Of a stretch of DNA of 64,000 nt, positions 52,766-61,959 are shown piece after piece (position 1 is the first letter of the stretch; the number at the start of each line of letters is the position of its first letter). Origin of the DNA: Allorhodopirellula heiligendammensis (GTDB lineage Bacteria > Planctomycetota > Planctomycetia > Pirellulales > Pirellulaceae); contig NZ_SJPU01000002.1 in NCBI RefSeq assembly GCF_007860105.1, positions 633,256 through 697,255 on the forward strand, given 5' to 3'. The translations under genes were made by a program, and so were the position numbers. The notes below the pieces were generated by a model. The model was not told where the DNA came from and did not search any database. It worked only from the letters and a program-made list of their open reading frames with translations.

Positions 52766-54481
52766 GCTTAGCCAGAAAGCTTCGATTCGAACGGCGTCTC
52801 GCAAGGCATGGGTTGCCTTGAAGATTGCTGGGGGCGACAGTTGGTCATCGGTTGTTGTCGGGGTAGCATTGATGCAAAAGGGACCCTGAAGAGTGATTGG
52901 TTTGTCGGCAAATAGTTTCAATTTCACCGACTTGGAGGTCTCCCCTTTGGGTGACGAGACAACCGATTCTGCACGAACGCCCTCGGGTAGACTCTCGGCG
53001 GTAATTGTCAACTCTCGGTCAAAACCGTGCTTCCTGGCAATCGTGATTGGAATCTCCACATTGCCGTCCTGGCCAATGGTGAATTCAGCTTCGTTGACGG
53101 TGAGCTCCACGCTCGGCGACGCTTCAGTGACCACCACCGAGTACGCATGACGGGGACCATGACCGTCGACGAGATCGGAAACTTGCAATTCGACTTCACC
53201 CGCCGTTGTAGCTGCGAACGTGACGGTAGAGTCGTACCGGTTGCGATCGACATCATCGTTTCTCGCCAGTTCGCTGCCATCGTCAACGGCCGTGACACGC
53301 AACACCGAGTCGAGAGGGAGGCCATGTGCTCGCGAATGCACGACAGCTTCATAACGCGTCGCTGCTGTGACGGCGAAACGCAGACGGTCTGCTTGGTTCG
53401 GCTCGCTAATGTGGCCGGAGAAAATACAGGGAAGCGAGGGGGCGGTGGCGAAATCGTCACCCCCTGTTTCCTCCACAACGACCGCATCATGCGATAACGA
53501 AGGTTGCCAGTGCCATCCGAGAGTCGAAGGGACATGAGCGATCAACGGCGAGGCTTCCGTCGCAACCTGAAACTGCACGTCCGCGGTAGGCAGCTGATTC
53601 CAGCCGAACGCCGTACAGGTGGTCGAGACGGAATTGAGCGGGTGGACAAGCGGTAACACGTGGTCGATGTAGGCGCCGCCCGTCATGCGGATCGCATAAA
53701 CAAACGACTCGCCGCCGGCATAACCAATGGTTCCTGTGGGGACTTCGGGAAATGCGAAGATTCGCACAAACAACTCGCGATCCTCTTGGGCCAAATACAC
53801 GATTTGCGGATCGATTCCCCGATCGTCATCGGCTTGCATGATCACGTTGCCGTGTTCGTCGACCAACTGCATGACAGCGTCCATTGGTGATCGCAGCGGC
53901 CGATGAGCTAGCGTCGCTGCGATAAAAGTTTGTCCTTTCTTAAGCTGAACCCGATAGGTATCCATCTCATTGGACTTCGCTAAGCGACCGTAGACGACCG
54001 CGGGTAGCTCAACCGCGGTCGCCTCATCGAGTTTCTCGTTGGGTTCCACTTCTTCGATGGTCACCGTTGATTCGATCAACAGCGGCACAAGCTTCGAAGC
54101 GGAGGTTTTGTCGAGGACGCGCACCCAAACGATCCCCGGGGCGGCATCGGGAGCCAGTTGAATACTGAATTGACCGGGGTCTTTCCCGACAGCCAGTTCG
54201 ACGTCGCGGCGATCGACGACCACCTTCACAGGCCACTCGGGGAATTTACCCTCGGCGAGAATTTTTGTTTCGCCACCGGCGATCACCACCGGTGGGTAGA
54301 AACGATCGAGTTGAACTTGTGCAGATGCCAGGGAGCAGCACACCAAACTCAGCGCCACTGAAAAATAGGTAAGACGACAAACGCTTCCGTTCCATATCGT
54401 GGCCCGGACGAAGTCATCTAGTTGGAAGCGAGTGAACGCGTGCGGGAGGAAGCTGGTGCGCGGAGCGATCAGATTTGGCAT
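52745..54481 (-). CDS. Secreted PPC-domain protein of the DUF1501/PSD1 cluster
   Basis: A 578-residue exported protein; a signal-anchor-like stretch (LTYFSVALSLVCCSLASAQ) lies at about residues 37-55, so the real start may be later than the listed ATG. Two to three beta-sandwich modules follow, including bacterial pre-peptidase C-terminal-like units (VEPNEKLDEATAVELPAVVY, YGRLAKSNEMDTYRVQLKKG) and a terminal Ig-like unit (HALRDAVRIEAFWLSVSAG). The start overlaps the DUF1501 stop by one base. Such proteins routinely accompany DUF1501 and PSD1 proteins in planctomycetes; the role is unknown. Its 3' end abuts the DUF2625 remnant. Confidence 0.85.
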   Translation of the reverse strand: MPNLIAPRTSFLPHAFTRFQLDDFVRATIWNGSVCRLTYFSVALSLVCCSLASAQVQLDRFYPPVVIAGGETKILAEGKFPEWPVKVVVDRRDVELAVGKDPGQFSIQLAPDAAPGIVWVRVLDKTSASKLVPLLIESTVTIEEVEPNEKLDEATAVELPAVVYGRLAKSNEMDTYRVQLKKGQTFIAATLAHRPLRSPMDAVMQLVDEHGNVIMQADDDRGIDPQIVYLAQEDRELFVRIFAFPEVPTGTIGYAGGESFVYAIRMTGGAYIDHVLPLVHPLNSVSTTCTAFGWNQLPTADVQFQVATEASPLIAHVPSTLGWHWQPSLSHDAVVVEETGGDDFATAPSLPCIFSGHISEPNQADRLRFAVTAATRYEAVVHSRAHGLPLDSVLRVTAVDDGSELARNDDVDRNRYDSTVTFAATTAGEVELQVSDLVDGHGPRHAYSVVVTEASPSVELTVNEAEFTIGQDGNVEIPITIARKHGFDRELTITAESLPEGVRAESVVSSPKGETSKSVKLKLFADKPITLQGPFCINATPTTTDDQLSPPAIFKATHALRDAVRIEAFWLSVSAGTD

Positions 54482-55824
54482 CAGCTCATCAATTCCGAAA
54501 TTGGGGTCGCGTCGCTGACCAAGTGCACCGGTCGGCCTTCGGGGGAATGCAGCATTTGCCCGGCATCGATACCGAGCTTTCGATAGACGGTCGAGACAAA
54601 GTTCTCCGGTGACAGCACCCGTTCGACGGCGGCATATCCATGGCGATCGGTCGCTCCAATGACTTGCCCGCCCGAGGTGCCACCGCCAGCAAACATGACG
54701 CTCATGGCATTGGCCCAGTGATCACGACCGCCCTGCTCGTTGATTTTAGGGGTGCGTCCAAATTCACCCAACGCGATCACGAGCGTCCGCTCCAACATGC
54801 CACGTTCTTTGAGGTCCGTCACGAGGGCTGCGATTGTCGCCTCGAATGGCGGCATCTTGGTATCGTAGGCATCGAATAGGTCGACATGATGGTCCCAGCC
54901 TCCTTGCACTAAGGTCACAAACGGGACTCCGGCACTGACCAATCGCCGTGCCAGCAATGCTTGCTGACCGAACGTGTTGCGACCATAGGCGTCGCGTACC
55001 TGGTCGGATTCCGAGTGGATATCGAACGCGGCTTGCGACTGCGGGCTGCTGATCAACTCCATTCCTTGAGCAAAAAACTCGTCCGCTGCCATGACTGGAT
55101 CACCAGCAGCGGCGTCTTTGATTCGCCGCAACTGGTCGATCTGGGTGCGAATCTGTTGGCGGGTCGAGAAACGTTGATCGGTCAGTCCGCTGGGGACCGT
55201 CACATCTCGGACCTGAAATGACGAGCTATTCGGATTGTCGGGGACGACAAAGGGAGCGTGTTTCGCACCTAGAAAGTTTGGTCCTCCCGAGCGTGACATG
55301 CTGGGGATTGAGAAGTAGGCAGGAATGCCATCAGGGGCACCGATCTGTTGCGACACCACACTGCCGAGGCTGGGGTGAAAACTGACGAACGCTCCGCAAC
55401 CAACGGGAATCCGTGGCGGTGCGCCAGTCGTCATGTAATGATTCCCCGCACCATGATTGCCTTGATCGTGCCGGATCGAACGGACGATCGCTAGGTCATC
55501 GGAGATTGCCGCGAGTCGCGGCATCGGCTCCGAAAAATGAATGCCTGGGGTTTGCGTTGCGATGGGCTGATACTTTCCTCGGATTTCAATTGGTGCATCC
55601 GGTTTCGGATCGAATGTCTCGTAGTGACTTGGTCCCCCGTCCATCCAAATCAGAATGCAAGCGTCGGCTTGTTTTTTCAACAGCGTCGGTGCCGATTCCG
55701 AAGCCTGTAGGGAAGTCGCACGCAGGGCGCCGGCAAGTCCGCCGGCGAGCAAACCGTGCAGCCCGAGTTTCAGTCCGTCGCGGCGGGTGATGCCGTCGCA
55801 GTTGCGATGTTGATGCAAGTTCAT
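54481..55824 (-). CDS. DUF1501 protein (sulfatase-like fold, Tat-type export)
   Basis: A 447-residue protein. The N-terminus is CDGITRRDGLKLGLHGLLAG, a twin-arginine-type signal. Family blocks are ACILIWMDGGPSHYETFDPK, AIVRSIRHDQGNHGAGNHYM, VPFVTLVQGGWDHHVDLFDA and LVIALGEFGRTPKINEQGG, with HWANAMSVMFAGGG. DUF1501 belongs to the alkaline phosphatase/sulfatase superfamily, but its substrate is not known. It sits ten bases after the PSD1 gene and overlaps the PPC gene by one base, a typical planctomycete operon. Confidence 0.93.
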   Translation of the reverse strand: MNLHQHRNCDGITRRDGLKLGLHGLLAGGLAGALRATSLQASESAPTLLKKQADACILIWMDGGPSHYETFDPKPDAPIEIRGKYQPIATQTPGIHFSEPMPRLAAISDDLAIVRSIRHDQGNHGAGNHYMTTGAPPRIPVGCGAFVSFHPSLGSVVSQQIGAPDGIPAYFSIPSMSRSGGPNFLGAKHAPFVVPDNPNSSSFQVRDVTVPSGLTDQRFSTRQQIRTQIDQLRRIKDAAAGDPVMAADEFFAQGMELISSPQSQAAFDIHSESDQVRDAYGRNTFGQQALLARRLVSAGVPFVTLVQGGWDHHVDLFDAYDTKMPPFEATIAALVTDLKERGMLERTLVIALGEFGRTPKINEQGGRDHWANAMSVMFAGGGTSGGQVIGATDRHGYAAVERVLSPENFVSTVYRKLGIDAGQMLHSPEGRPVHLVSDATPISELMS

Positions 55825-55834
55825 ACGTCGGTAC

Positions 55835-58072
55835 CTAGTTCAGGATCGAAAATTCAGGACTGTTGAGCATCGCCCACATCAGGTCTTCAATGACGCCGCG
55901 GCGATCCGCAGCGGCCTCGATGAGATTGACGGCATATTCGCGTTCGGCGGCAGTCGGGTAACGCGTGAAGGTCGACAAATACAGTTCATCGACGATTTGC
56001 GGTGGCGATTGATCACTCGCAGCTAACCTCGCGGCACGTCCCTTTTCGGACCGCACGCGCTGGTCGAGTTGTTGCGAGTTCATCATGTGCAGGGCTTGCG
56101 TGACCGTCGACTCGGGCATTCGCTCACAGGGCGGATCCTGGTTTTCATTGGGTCGGCCGAACGTATCTAGGAAAACAGAATCAACGCGCGTCGTCCAAAC
56201 CTGATTAGCTCGCGAATTGGGCGGCATCGCCTGAAAAGACTCCGGGGTCTGGGTCACGTCTGCAACCGCATCAGACAAGACTTCGGCTCGTAGTCGTCGG
56301 CGGTAGTGGCGTGAATAGTTTAGCCGGTCGGCGATATTGGACGGCGTTGGTTCGGAGCTATGCCGGTAGACTCGTGAGAGTGTGATCGTTTTCAAAAGCT
56401 GTTTGAAGCTATATCCGGACGCTTGAAATTCGTCGGCCAGCGCGCTCAGCAAGGCCGGATTGGTGGCGGGGTTGGTCGCACGGAGATCGTCGACAGGCTC
56501 GACAAGACCGCGGCCCATCAAGATCCCCCAGGTGCGATTGACCTGAACTTCGGCGAAGGAGTCGTTTTCTTTCGATGTCATCCAGTGGGCCAGGGCGACA
56601 CGAGGATCGACTGGTTCGCCCTCGGCCTTCTCAGCCGCGTCTACAGGGTCGCCGCCCGGCAAATCATATAGCGGTGTCGGTGTCATTATCTCACCAGTCA
56701 GCGGGTGTGACACCGAGCCTTTCGTCGCGGTGAACACGACCTCTTCGCCACCGGATATCGGCGGACTCAGACCTGTGCCTTTGTAGCCAACCTTCGCGAA
56801 ATAGGCTGAGAATTGATAAAAGTCTTGCTGGCTCCATTTTTCAAACACGTGGTGATGGCATTTCGCGCAGTCCAGGCGAATGCCCAAGAACAATTGGCTG
56901 ATCATCGGTGCAACTTCGTCGGGACTGCGTCGATCCCGATACAGCGTGGCGGCACCGTTTTGCCAAGTGCTGCCCTTAGCCGTGACCAACTGACGAACGA
57001 AGGAATCGTAGGGCACGTCGTCACGGAATTGTTGTCGGATCCAGTTGTCATAATTCATCACCGCTTTGATGCCAACGCGATAAGGATTCGGACGGAGCAT
57101 GTCGGCCCAGTACCCCGCCCAATGATCCGCAAATTCAGGTCGATCGAGCAGTTGATCAACGAGCTGAGCTCGTCGTTGGTCTCTCGTTCCGCCGGCAGTG
57201 CCATCTAGAAACGTTCTCGCCTCTTCGACGGTGGGTAACCGCCCAATCAAATCGAGACTGACGCGGCGTAGGAAAACATGATCGTCAACAGTCGGCGAAG
57301 GCTCGATCGCCAGTGCTTGCAGCTTGCGATAAACCTGCTCGTCAATGAACCCATTGCGGGGCAGCGATTCAAAGATTGCTGCAGGCAACGGCTCGGTTTG
57401 CGGAATCACCACATTGGCGACTTGGATGTGGTACATGTAGCGAGCCATCACGGCAGTCTCCCCCGGGAGAGAACCGGCTTGGATGGTGCCGTTTGTATCG
57501 ACCGAAACGACTGCATCGTCGTTGGACAAATACGTCGTCAGACGAGTGACATCACGAGTGGAATTGTCGCTGTAGTGGGCCGTTACCCGCAACGATTCTG
57601 ACTGCGAGGGGGAGAGCGAAAACGAATCTTGCGTGAGGGTCACATGCTCCAGCGTTGGCTCGTTTGGAATCCGTCGCGGGGCAGCTTGGCCAATCCATCG
57701 CAACAAGGTTTGGTAGTCTTCGGAATCTCGTTCGATTTTGCGTCCACCGCCGTGCGGCAATTCAGCCGTCGCCTTAAGCAACAGCAAGCTGTTTTCCGGT
57801 GACGCAGGGAAGATGCGTCGGCCCCGAGCATCGCGGCTCACCGCAGCGTGATCGAAGTCAGGATCAAAGCCCAGGAGCGAGAGTTGGAACCCGTTTTGCC
57901 CGCGTTGTTTTCCATGGCATCCGCCAGAGTTGCAGGAATGAGCTGTGAGGATCGGTTGAACATCCAGTTCAAAACTGACCATACCATCGCTCGCAAGTGC
58001 GGAAGCACATGGGCTGGCGACGCTGCACATGAGCCAGATCCAAAAGCAGCCTTGTCGAGTGATCTTGTGCAT
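55835..58072 (-). CDS. DUF1549/DUF1553 (PSD1-type) secreted protein with Ig-like insert
   Basis: A 745-residue exported protein with signal peptide (CFWIWLMCSVASPCASALAS). Residues ~30-75 carry CNSGGCHGKQRGQNGFQLSL, a degenerate cytochrome-like motif. A Big_2-like unit (SESLRVTAHYSDNSTRDVTR) spans about 145-240. DUF1549 has NGFIDEQVYRKLQALAI, LIGRLPTVEEARTFLD and CAKCHHHVFEKWSQQDFYQF. DUF1553 has VEVQVNRTWG-like NRTWGILMGRGLVEPVDDL and RYPTAAEREYAVNL. It heads the operon with DUF1501 and PPC. The family is abundant in planctomycetes and probably acts in periplasmic polysaccharide use; unproven. Confidence 0.92.
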   Translation of the reverse strand: MHKITRQGCFWIWLMCSVASPCASALASDGMVSFELDVQPILTAHSCNSGGCHGKQRGQNGFQLSLLGFDPDFDHAAVSRDARGRRIFPASPENSLLLLKATAELPHGGGRKIERDSEDYQTLLRWIGQAAPRRIPNEPTLEHVTLTQDSFSLSPSQSESLRVTAHYSDNSTRDVTRLTTYLSNDDAVVSVDTNGTIQAGSLPGETAVMARYMYHIQVANVVIPQTEPLPAAIFESLPRNGFIDEQVYRKLQALAIEPSPTVDDHVFLRRVSLDLIGRLPTVEEARTFLDGTAGGTRDQRRAQLVDQLLDRPEFADHWAGYWADMLRPNPYRVGIKAVMNYDNWIRQQFRDDVPYDSFVRQLVTAKGSTWQNGAATLYRDRRSPDEVAPMISQLFLGIRLDCAKCHHHVFEKWSQQDFYQFSAYFAKVGYKGTGLSPPISGGEEVVFTATKGSVSHPLTGEIMTPTPLYDLPGGDPVDAAEKAEGEPVDPRVALAHWMTSKENDSFAEVQVNRTWGILMGRGLVEPVDDLRATNPATNPALLSALADEFQASGYSFKQLLKTITLSRVYRHSSEPTPSNIADRLNYSRHYRRRLRAEVLSDAVADVTQTPESFQAMPPNSRANQVWTTRVDSVFLDTFGRPNENQDPPCERMPESTVTQALHMMNSQQLDQRVRSEKGRAARLAASDQSPPQIVDELYLSTFTRYPTAAEREYAVNLIEAAADRRGVIEDLMWAMLNSPEFSILN

Positions 58073-58698
58073 AGTGGTCGCGTTAATCGGAGAGCATGGG
58101 TGAGCAACCGGACATCAGGCAATTTGACGTGGAGAGCAAGATGGACCTGATCGAAACCCTAGGAACGTTGTCATCGCAAACGATGACCCAAAATGGGAGT
58201 GAACAATCGAGCGGGATTTCAGCGCCGTCTGTCGCAATGTCACCCCATCGCACCCAACAACTTTCATGGAGCGCGTGGCTACCATCGCTATTCGCTGGCG
58301 CCGAAGGTGCCCGCAGTCTAAAGGCATCTGAATTTGGAGAGGCTCAGGCATTGAGTTACCTGATACCGCAGTGGTATGCGGCACCTTCAAAGGCTCGCGA
58401 CAGGCTACATCAAATCGCATCAGCGAGTGTCGCAATGGGGGGAGGGGATCCCGAAGTTGAGATCGGGGGCGGGACGTCAAGGGAACGCGTCGATTAGATT
58501 GATCATCTCCAAGACTTAACCGACAAGATAGTGCTCCCTGGTCAAGATGTCAAATTATGGGGCGGCTTAATAGTCGCTATTACCCTATTCGACTTTTGCT
58601 AGGTTTCTCAGCCTATGCACCCTTGAGATGCATGGTTCTAGTAAACTGGCAGTCCCGCCTCGCGTATTCCCACCTTTAGATCAGTCGATCAAACCACC
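58073..58698. other. Divergent intergenic region upstream of two secreted-protein operons
   Basis: About 630 bases between the PSD1 gene (minus) and the cytochrome-WD40 gene (plus). A 133-codon plus-strand frame here is Ser/Ala-rich with no family or ribosome site and is rejected. The region should hold both promoters. A perfect inverted repeat lies at 58568-58582. No RNA gene was recognised. Confidence 0.45.
58568..58582. promoter_or_regulatory. Operator-like inverted repeat
   Basis: TAATAG (58568-58573) and CTATTA (58577-58582) are perfect complements around TCG, 117 bases upstream of the cytochrome-WD40 start. The AT-rich symmetry fits a repressor site. There is no adjacent regulator gene, so this is a weak call. 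Confidence 0.35.
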
Positions 58699-61617
58699 AT
58701 GCTGGATCCACTTGCCTGCTGCCATGTCCCTGCACGCGCACATTCTGCCCGTGCGGATCGCTTCTTCGTCGTGCTCAGCAACGCTTTCATGGTTTGGATT
58801 GCACTGGTGTGCTGTACCACGCTTGCAGCGAGCGCCGATTCTACTCAGCCAATCGCCCCGTTGGAGCGGACAACCCCCGTCGATTTTGCTACCGAGATCG
58901 CCCCAATCCTGAAACGCAGTTGTGTTGCTTGTCATCATCAGGGTGAAGCCGAAGGTGGGTTAGTTCTCGAGTCGCACGCGTCGTTAATGAAGGGGGGTGA
59001 CACTGGGCCAGCAGTAATTGCCAGTGATGCCATGGCGAGCCTATTGCTGATGCGAGCGACTGGCGAAGAAGACCCGCTCATGCCGCCCAAAGACAATGAC
59101 GTGGGGGCGAATCCGCTGACCGCCGAGGAGTTAGGCCTCTGGCAATTGTGGATTCAGCAGGGTGCCCACGGATCCAGTGCCGGTGAATCGAAGTCGCTCA
59201 CGTGGCAGGTCATTCCCGAGTCGCTGCGCGCCGTCAATGCGCTAGATGTGTCACCCGATGGCCAGCGATTCGCATATGCCCGCGGTAATCGCTTGTTCGT
59301 CGCTGACATCCACACACCAACCGAAAATGTATTGCTCTCGGATACCGAATTGGATCAGGTGGGGATTGCAGACGTCGACTTGATTCAATCAATTGCCTTC
59401 TCACCCGATGGACGGCGACTGGCCAGCGGAGGGTTCCGAACGCTGCGATTATGGAAGCGAGCACACTCGCCCGTCTCGCCAACGAACGCATCATGGCTGA
59501 AGCCAGCCCAGTTAATGTCGGTACAATCCGATGGTGCTGCCGTGGCACTCGTCAATGCTATCGGTGACATTGAGGTGTGGGATGTCATGACAAACGAGCG
59601 GCGAGCATTGATTCACGGACCCTCGGATCCCGTGATCGGTTTGGCGTGGGCAGGTTCGACTGGCAAATTGGTCGTCGCTGACAACGCTGGTCGTGTGACC
59701 ATGCCCGAAACCATAGGTGGCAGCGAACTCGCCGCCATTGACCTTCACACGTCTCTGAGTGGACTGGCCACCTGCACTGACGGCGTGCACGCCGCTGTGC
59801 GTCGTACCGATGGCAGCGTGCAGCTGTTGCGTTTGGTCGCGGACGCTGACGGGACCACGGCAAACTTCGAGGTTGTGCATCAAGTCGTCAGTGATGTTTC
59901 CGATGCGACCGCAGTTGCGCTCATTGCCGAACCAACTCTGGCGATTGCGATTGCTACCGAGTCACGGGGAGTCTTGCTGATCGACGCGGCGACAAATCAA
60001 GTCACTCGCACTTTCGAAGTCGGCGCCATTGTGGATGCGCTGGCCGTTTCTGCAGATCAAATGCAGTTGGTGACGGGCAGTCGCGATGCCGTCGTCGGCG
60101 TTTGGAGTTTAGCGGACGGGAAACAGCTCGCGGTAAACAGCGCAGGTGTTGACGATGCATTGGCATTAGCCAAGGCGGCACGTGATGCGCGTCGGCAACA
60201 GACGGTGGTGGCGAATTTGACGAACAAGGCGAAAGAGCTTCAGGAGCTACTGGAGAAAGAGGACGAGGCGCTTGCGGCGATCACAAAACTCCGTGATGCC
60301 ACAATTCAGACGCGCGACGCCAATGAGCAAAAGCATGCTGCAGCTGCAAAACTGGTTACGGAAACCCAGGCCAAGATCGCAAAAATCACCGGCGACATAG
60401 CGGCGGCGGAGCAGGAAATCGCTAGCGACAAGACGTTGCTAGAACAAGCCACGAAGGAACTCGATGCCCAGCGCGCGTCACTCAAGCAGCTCGAAGCCGA
60501 AAAGGCAAAGAGTGAGGCGGAGTTGGCCAAGTACCAGCGATTGACCGACGCGGCCACGGCAGCTCATCGGCGGGCTACCGATGCGATCCCGGAACACCAA
60601 CGTGTCGTCGACGCGGAATCCCAGCGGCTCACTCGGCTCGATGCTAAGTCGACCCTGATTCAATCGAACTTGACGCAACCTGGACACGCGGTGCTTGGCG
60701 TCGCAGTCAGCCCGGATGCAAGCCGCATCGTGACGGTCCATCGAGATGGTTCTTCCCGCATTATTCGCAGTCGTGATGGACAGCCTCTGACCCAAATTCC
60801 GCCGACGCTCCCTGGCGATGCATCCAGGTCAGACCGCAGCGAGCGAGCGAGCGTCGCTGTCGTAGGTGACAAGCTCTGCCGGCTGGCGGGCTCAGGTGCC
60901 CTGCAGTGCTATCCGCTACGAGAACAATGGGTACTCGAACGCACGATTGGTGAAGTCAACGATCCTACGGAAATTGTGGATCGCGCCACGGCGATCTCGT
61001 TTCGACCCGATGCGATGACGGTGGCGATCGGCTCGGGCGAACCTAGCCGATCGGGGACCATCAAACTCTTTGACGTTCGGACCGGTGAACTACTGCGGGA
61101 TTTGGGCGAACTACACTCTGACACAATCCTCGGCTTAGCGTTCTCGCCCGATGGACGAACGCTCGCGTCGTCGTCAGCGGACCGAACCATCGGATTGACG
61201 GATGTCGCCAGCGGCATGACCACTCGTCAATTCGAGGGACACACCCATCATGTATTGTCGATTGCATGGCAGGACAGTGGTTCAGTCATCGCGTCGGCTG
61301 GAGCGGATCAAACGGTCAAGATTTGGAACATCGAGACTGGAGAAACTTCGCGAACAGTCAGCGGTTTTAAGAAGGAGTTAACCGGGATTCGATTTGTGGA
61401 TGCCAGCGACATGCTGGTGGCAGCATGTGGCAGTGGCGAGGTCAGGTTATTGAACTCAACGAACGGCTCCAAAGTTCGCAGCTTCGACGCCGCCGAAGAT
61501 TTTCTGTTCGCGGTCGCGGTCACCCCAGACGGAGAACAATTGATCGCTGGCGGTCAGAGCGGTGTCGTGCGAATCTGGAATCTCACTGATGGCAAACTCC
61601 TTGCGGAGTTAAAGTAA
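58699..61617 (+). CDS. Planctomycete-type cytochrome c fused to WD40 propellers and a coiled coil
   Basis: A 972-residue exported protein. A hydrophobic signal segment lies at about residues 22-46 (FFVVLSNAFMVWIALVCCTT), so the true start may be later. The PSCyt1 domain has the heme site CVACHH at 75-80 and LMPPKDNDVG. WD40-like repeats follow (IAFSPDGRRLASGGFRTLRL, VWSLADGKQLAV). A ~150-residue Ala/Glu/Lys coiled coil lies at ~490-640 (EKEDEALAAITKLRDATIQT). A second propeller set comes next (LGLAFSPDGRTLASSSADRT, DQTVKIWNIETGE). Such proteins usually accompany DUF1501/PSD1 clusters, as here in divergent orientation. Heme attachment is from motif; the role is inferred. Confidence 0.92.
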   Translation: MLDPLACCHVPARAHSARADRFFVVLSNAFMVWIALVCCTTLAASADSTQPIAPLERTTPVDFATEIAPILKRSCVACHHQGEAEGGLVLESHASLMKGGDTGPAVIASDAMASLLLMRATGEEDPLMPPKDNDVGANPLTAEELGLWQLWIQQGAHGSSAGESKSLTWQVIPESLRAVNALDVSPDGQRFAYARGNRLFVADIHTPTENVLLSDTELDQVGIADVDLIQSIAFSPDGRRLASGGFRTLRLWKRAHSPVSPTNASWLKPAQLMSVQSDGAAVALVNAIGDIEVWDVMTNERRALIHGPSDPVIGLAWAGSTGKLVVADNAGRVTMPETIGGSELAAIDLHTSLSGLATCTDGVHAAVRRTDGSVQLLRLVADADGTTANFEVVHQVVSDVSDATAVALIAEPTLAIAIATESRGVLLIDAATNQVTRTFEVGAIVDALAVSADQMQLVTGSRDAVVGVWSLADGKQLAVNSAGVDDALALAKAARDARRQQTVVANLTNKAKELQELLEKEDEALAAITKLRDATIQTRDANEQKHAAAAKLVTETQAKIAKITGDIAAAEQEIASDKTLLEQATKELDAQRASLKQLEAEKAKSEAELAKYQRLTDAATAAHRRATDAIPEHQRVVDAESQRLTRLDAKSTLIQSNLTQPGHAVLGVAVSPDASRIVTVHRDGSSRIIRSRDGQPLTQIPPTLPGDASRSDRSERASVAVVGDKLCRLAGSGALQCYPLREQWVLERTIGEVNDPTEIVDRATAISFRPDAMTVAIGSGEPSRSGTIKLFDVRTGELLRDLGELHSDTILGLAFSPDGRTLASSSADRTIGLTDVASGMTTRQFEGHTHHVLSIAWQDSGSVIASAGADQTVKIWNIETGETSRTVSGFKKELTGIRFVDASDMLVAACGSGEVRLLNSTNGSKVRSFDAAEDFLFAVAVTPDGEQLIAGGQSGVVRIWNLTDGKLLAELK

Positions 61618-61959
61618 GCAGCTCAGACGTTGGTTCTGAAACACTGAAGCACTGCTGGGATCGCGGCCAGCAGTACCTTGCGGGGACTGCCCAAATCGTT
61701 CTTCCGCACCCCATGAGGCCATCCCGTCCCCCGATTCCAACACACTGCCCGCGATGATGGCGGAAGGCACATCGAAAGCGGTCGAACGTCTGGAAACGCG
61801 AACGCCTATAGGGTTTGCACGTGAGGTGATCAATACGCTCACTGTAAGTTCAAGAATGCAGAAGGTTGATGCGCAGGGAATACAATCGCAGAGTGCCAAA
61901 CCGGACCGCGAGCTGCAACAAGCATCCTGATCCAGTCTGAATGAGTTTTGAGATTTCTG
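61618..61959. other. Convergent intergenic stretch
   Basis: About 340 bases between the WD40 gene and the large cytochrome gene, which end toward each other. A 58-codon frame at 61754-61930 (MMAEGTSKAVERLETRTPIG...) is hydrophilic and extends open upstream, but has no ribosome site and no recognised family. No terminator was identified. Confidence 0.4.

Noticed and set aside
58096-58497. 133-codon plus-strand frame in the divergent intergenic region
   Set aside because: No ribosome site, no conserved-looking blocks; the region is better explained as promoters.
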